Positions 61,637 to 64,000 of a DNA stretch of 64,000 nucleotides are shown here, one piece after another. Location of the stretch: assembly GCA_050293315.1 (NCBI GenBank), contig JBNKMS010000001.1, forward strand, positions 7,966-71,965, in the 5' to 3' direction. The notes under the pieces were generated by a model. The model searched no databases. It worked only from the letters and a program-made list of their open reading frames with translations, and was not told where the DNA came from. Position 1 is the first letter of the stretch. Every line of letters starts with the position of its first letter. The DNA comes from CBFDBF01 sp050293315. Lineage in GTDB: Bacteria > Pseudomonadota > Gammaproteobacteria > Chromatiales > Chromatiaceae. Both the position numbers and the translations under genes were made by a program.

Positions 61637-62710
61637 TTAACGCACCAGTTTTCGCCTTAGCTTCAGTTTCCACTTGGGGACCTTGCGTACCCCAAATGCA
61701 ATTTTAGCATTTGGGCCAGAACCGGTATTTGGAAAGAATGCCGGGCTTTGCTGAAACTCATAGGGATGCTGGAAAACTGTCTCTCTTTGCGAGCCATCTG
61801 GATTAACCGTAGTGATACTGAATTCTACCTTCTTGAAATCAACCGTCCAAAAAATCAATTTACGGCCATCACCAGACCACTCCGGTACCGCATCGAATTG
61901 AGTAGGGGAGAGATATCTCCTTGTGAGACTAGTCTCTTCTCCAGTAGAAACATCAACAGTATAAATACTCCATAGGCCGTTACCCTTCACCAGCCGCATA
62001 AATGCCACTGTTGATCCATCAGGTGAAAGGCGTGGATCGTTATCACCACTGGCAGGATGTTTTACTACTCTCCCTGAATCGGGGTCTCTTGGCGTTGTCA
62101 GCTGGCGCAGATCAGAACCATCCTCATTTGCTATCCACAGCCCTCTGACCCGGTTTCGCAGGTCTACTGCAGGGAACACCAGGCGCCTTTTGTGCAGGTG
62201 TGGATCTACAGGGATAAGATATTTGGGAAGCGGGATTGTGGAGGAGTGGGTTATCTCCATTTTCTCATCCAGATATGCGCGCCTTATCTCCGGAACTCTT
62301 TTCTTGTTGTCATTAGAGAGAAAAACAAACCCCTTTCCATCATCGGTCCAATTACTGTTGACCGCAATTATGCCTTTTTTAGGAGGAACGATTGATCGAA
62401 CCTCTGAGCCATCAGAGCGCATCAGAACAAGCTCAGTATTCTCATAATGGTTCTTCCCCCCTATATTCTCCATCGCCAACCCCTCTTTAGGGTCTTTATC
62501 GTTGTAGCGAGAGAACATTATCCACTCACCATTAGGAGAGACGCGGATGTGGGTGGCCTGCCGATAGGGGTCTGAATAGATTGTTTCTATATTCTCTCCG
62601 CCAAGGGTCGCCGTACGGATACTAAAAACATCTTCATCGCCCAGCACAGCATTAGGAACTACAAGTATTAGTAAAACCGCAAGGGATAGAGAGAGTGCTC
62701 TGATATGCAT
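61637..62710 (-). CDS. Periplasmic TolB-like beta-propeller protein
   Basis: The 357-residue protein has a signal peptide (about 1-24) and repeated WD40/TolB-type blades, each with an S-P/D-G turn: THIRVSPNGEWIMFSRY, SNWTDDGKGFVFLS, DPRLSPDGSTVAFM, PEWSGDGRKLIFWT. It lacks the N-terminal domain of true TolB, and no tol-pal genes are near, so it is a stand-alone propeller of unknown role. It is convergent with the cytochrome gene. Confidence 0.8.
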   Translation of the reverse strand: MHIRALSLSLAVLLILVVPNAVLGDEDVFSIRTATLGGENIETIYSDPYRQATHIRVSPNGEWIMFSRYNDKDPKEGLAMENIGGKNHYENTELVLMRSDGSEVRSIVPPKKGIIAVNSNWTDDGKGFVFLSNDNKKRVPEIRRAYLDEKMEITHSSTIPLPKYLIPVDPHLHKRRLVFPAVDLRNRVRGLWIANEDGSDLRQLTTPRDPDSGRVVKHPASGDNDPRLSPDGSTVAFMRLVKGNGLWSIYTVDVSTGEETSLTRRYLSPTQFDAVPEWSGDGRKLIFWTVDFKKVEFSITTVNPDGSQRETVFQHPYEFQQSPAFFPNTGSGPNAKIAFGVRKVPKWKLKLRRKLVR

Positions 62711-62819
62711 ATGATTGATATAACAATACTATTCAGTTATCGCGATCTTCGGTTGAATATAAAACTGTCTTGCCCCCCTAAATGCCTTAAATGAGCGTGG
62801 CCGTAGGCCTGGAAAGGAC

Positions 62820-62848
62820 TTGACCGTCTTATTTGGCATTACTATACT
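62820..62848 (+). promoter_or_regulatory. Sigma-70 promoter of the toxin-antitoxin pair
   Basis: TTGACC (62820-62825), a 17-bp spacer, then TATACT (62843-62848). Transcription would start about 6-8 bases later, inside the palindrome that follows. Confidence 0.75.
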
Positions 62849-62850
62849 CA

Positions 62851-62870
62851 GTTATAACATATGTTATAAC
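62851..62870. promoter_or_regulatory. Perfect 20-bp palindromic operator
   Basis: GTTATAACATATGTTATAAC is identical on both strands and sits at the expected transcription start, 20 bp before the antitoxin ATG. Such sites are typical targets of AbrB/MazE-type antitoxins that repress their own operon. Confidence 0.75.
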
Positions 62871-62889
62871 GCATTTGGAGTGCACTGAC

Positions 62890-63114
62890 ATGCTTAAAGT
62901 TAAAGTAACTTCTATTGGTAATTCTATGGGAATTGTACTTCCAAAAGAAGCACTTATGAAACTCAAGGCGGAAAAAGGGGATGTTTTGTATTTGGTTGAT
63001 GGGCCTGAAGGTTTGACACTTACCCCTTATCAGCAGGATTTCGGGAACCAGATGCAGACTGCTGAGAAGGTTATGAAGAGATACAGAAATGCCCTCCATG
63101 AGTTGGCAAAATGA
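62890..63114 (+). CDS. AbrB/MazE-family antitoxin
   Basis: The 74-residue protein has the swapped-hairpin DNA-binding domain VKVTSIGNSMGIVLPKEALM (about 4-23), as in MazE/SpoVT-AbrB antitoxins, followed by LYLVDGPEGLTLTPY and a helical tail that would bind and block the toxin. I use ATG 62890; the longer frame crosses the operator. Its stop overlaps the Doc toxin start by 4 bp, the usual antitoxin-toxin layout. Confidence 0.9.
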   Translation: MLKVKVTSIGNSMGIVLPKEALMKLKAEKGDVLYLVDGPEGLTLTPYQQDFGNQMQTAEKVMKRYRNALHELAK

Positions 63115-63503
63115 AGCAACCTGTTTGGGTATTACCAGAGGTGGTAACTGCCGTTCACCAGATGCTATTGGATGAACATGGAGGTGCCCTCGGTATACGT
63201 GATGACGCCCTACTTGAATCTGCGCTAAACCGACCTCAGCAACGTTTTGAATATGCTGATGATTCTTCAATTTTTGATCACGCTGCCTCATATTGTTACG
63301 GATTAGCTAACAATCACCTTTTTGTAGACGGCAATAAACGGGTTGCCTTAACTGTTGCGGCTGTGTTTCTGGAGATAAACGGCTATTCTCTAGATGCTCC
63401 AGAACCGGAGGCTGTAATTATTATTGAGGAGCTGGCCGCCGGTAGAGTGAGTGAAGAAGATCTCTCGCATTGGTTTAGAGAACATTCTTCATTAAATGCC
63501 TAA
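63111..63503 (+). CDS. doc: Doc-family (death-on-curing) toxin
   Basis: Doc phosphorylates elongation factor Tu and stops translation. The 130-residue protein has the Doc form of the Fic motif HLFVDGNKRVA (H69, D73, G74, N75, K76, R77), complete, so it is probably active. The stop codon TAA lies inside the first box of the attC-like site, as in many integron cassettes. The antitoxin is AbrB-type and not Phd, a known partner choice for Doc. Confidence 0.92.
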   Translation: MKQPVWVLPEVVTAVHQMLLDEHGGALGIRDDALLESALNRPQQRFEYADDSSIFDHAASYCYGLANNHLFVDGNKRVALTVAAVFLEINGYSLDAPEPEAVIIIEELAAGRVSEEDLSHWFREHSSLNA

Positions 63504-63567
63504 CGACCAAGCTCACTCGACGAAAACCGCGCAGCGGTTTTTGGTCGGGTGGAGCGCCGTGTTAGAA
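63498..63567 (+). repeat. attC-like recombination site
   Basis: GCCTAAC (63498-63504) fits the R-box RYYYAAC. GTTAGAA (63561-63567) fits GTTRRRY except its last base. Between them, CTCACTCGAC pairs with GTCGGGTGGAG, leaving an unpaired extra base, and AAACCGC/GCGGTTT form the central hairpin. The 70-bp site and the stop codon inside its first box follow the usual cassette plan. No integrase is seen, so the call stays tentative. Confidence 0.5.
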
Positions 63568-63607
63568 CTTGGATTAGTTGATAAATGTAATGACTGCATT
63601 TCCATTT

Positions 63608-64000
63608 TCAGCTGCTTTCATATAAAAAATCACGAAGTTCCATAAAATAGGTCGCCAGGTATTCAAGAGCCTCTTGCCCTTCATTCCAGATTTGAGGGTA
63701 TATATCTGCTGCGTTCAATGCAGCGATATCGAACTTGCTTCGAAAGACGTCATCAGTAACAGCACTCAACGCCTCCGCTATTGCTTTGACAGTAGATGCC
63801 GACGTCCCCATTGCTGGGCCATACCCAACATCTTCTTCACCTATTGGCGTTACTCCAAAAACAACGTTTGATAGTGGTGACTGGCCACCATACTGCTCCC
63901 CAGTAAGAAGGAAGTGAATTCCGTGCCATGATTTATCTATATCTATAACCTGTTCGGAGTATTCTTCGTATAGAACACTACTAATGATATCTGGATTATC
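63608..64000 (-). CDS. DUF1877 (YfbM-like) family protein, truncated by window edge
   Basis: The minus-strand frame runs off the window at base 64000. The visible 131 residues include WHGIHFLLTGEQYGG and GEEDVGYGPAM, then LNAADIYPQIW, which are the DUF1877 pattern seen in E. coli YfbM. The start codon lies outside the window. Function is unknown. Its reverse orientation after an attC-like site is unusual for a cassette, but does occur. Confidence 0.85.
   Translation of the reverse strand, partial: DNPDIISSVLYEEYSEQVIDIDKSWHGIHFLLTGEQYGGQSPLSNVVFGVTPIGEEDVGYGPAMGTSASTVKAIAEALSAVTDDVFRSKFDIAALNAADIYPQIWNEGQEALEYLATYFMELRDFLYESS

Noticed and set aside
62752..62758. GTTGAAT box upstream of the toxin-antitoxin promoter as a second attC end
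   Set aside because: No partner RYYYAAC box or hairpin structure to its left.

Overview
The window is a gammaproteobacterial chromosome segment. The best evidence for this is gene order shared with Escherichia coli: uvrY-uvrC-pgsA followed by tRNA-Gly(GCC), tRNA-Cys(GCA) and tRNA-Leu(UAA); lpxH-ppiB divergent from cysS; clpS-clpA next to infA; and rnm/yciO-like genes near rluB. Cytochromes c, FolE2, a VPLPA-CTERM protein and a long form of TrpS suggest an environmental, possibly Chromatiales-like respiratory bacterium. The species cannot be fixed from the sequence alone.

Layout. (1) 1-3500: the edge of a mobile island. It carries a truncated Fic gene, then a tight A+T-rich cassette of a PIN-like protein, a proteasome/HslV-like Ntn hydrolase and a class III cyclase-like protein. 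It ends exactly in the 3' half of a tRNA-Lys gene, a typical integrase attachment site. This is the best candidate for an undescribed system. (2) 3569-8032: tsaB, a diheme cytochrome c and a three-gene lipid-linked sugar transfer module (GT39/ArnT-like, GT2, LAB_N). (3) 8046-18650: housekeeping genes lpxH, two cyclophilins, cysS, an MBL/beta-CASP nuclease, uvrY/gacA, udgB, uvrC, pgsA, three tRNAs and panD. About 500 bp of hairpin-rich, transposon-like DNA separates tRNA-Gly from tRNA-Cys. (4) 18730-29690: glycogen and alpha-glucan metabolism (glgA, pgi, glgB, glgC, GH57, malQ, galU). (5) 29695-36091: a ChaN-PDZ lipoprotein, a VWA lipoprotein with an ECF sigma factor and a putative anti-sigma factor, and an SLC13/RCK transporter.

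(6) 36612-41686: xseB-ispA, feoABC with a Fur-box-like site, and folE2. (7) 41714-48170: a seven-gene, mostly overlapping operon on the minus strand: thermostable-hemolysin-like protein, AMP-forming acyl ligase, haem-oxygenase-fold di-metal oxidase candidate, SDR, TPR protein, and a QseB/PmrA-type two-component pair. A PmrA/QseB-like direct repeat lies at its promoter. It looks like a self-regulated small-molecule (possibly fatty-acid-derived) pathway. (8) 48370-60014: SIMPL and YciI proteins, PHP phosphatase, YciO-like protein, site-2 protease, trpS, scpA-scpB-rluB, an EndoIII/MagIII-like glycosylase, the VPLPA-CTERM protein, clpS-clpA and infA. (9) 60203-62710: a membrane b-type/octaheme c electron-transfer pair and a beta-propeller protein. 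(10) 62820-64000: an AbrB/Doc toxin-antitoxin pair with a clear promoter and a perfect 20-bp palindromic operator, ending in an attC-like site, then a truncated reverse DUF1877 gene. This right edge looks like an integron-type or otherwise mobile cassette region.

All calls come from reading motifs by eye. No alignment or structure search was run.
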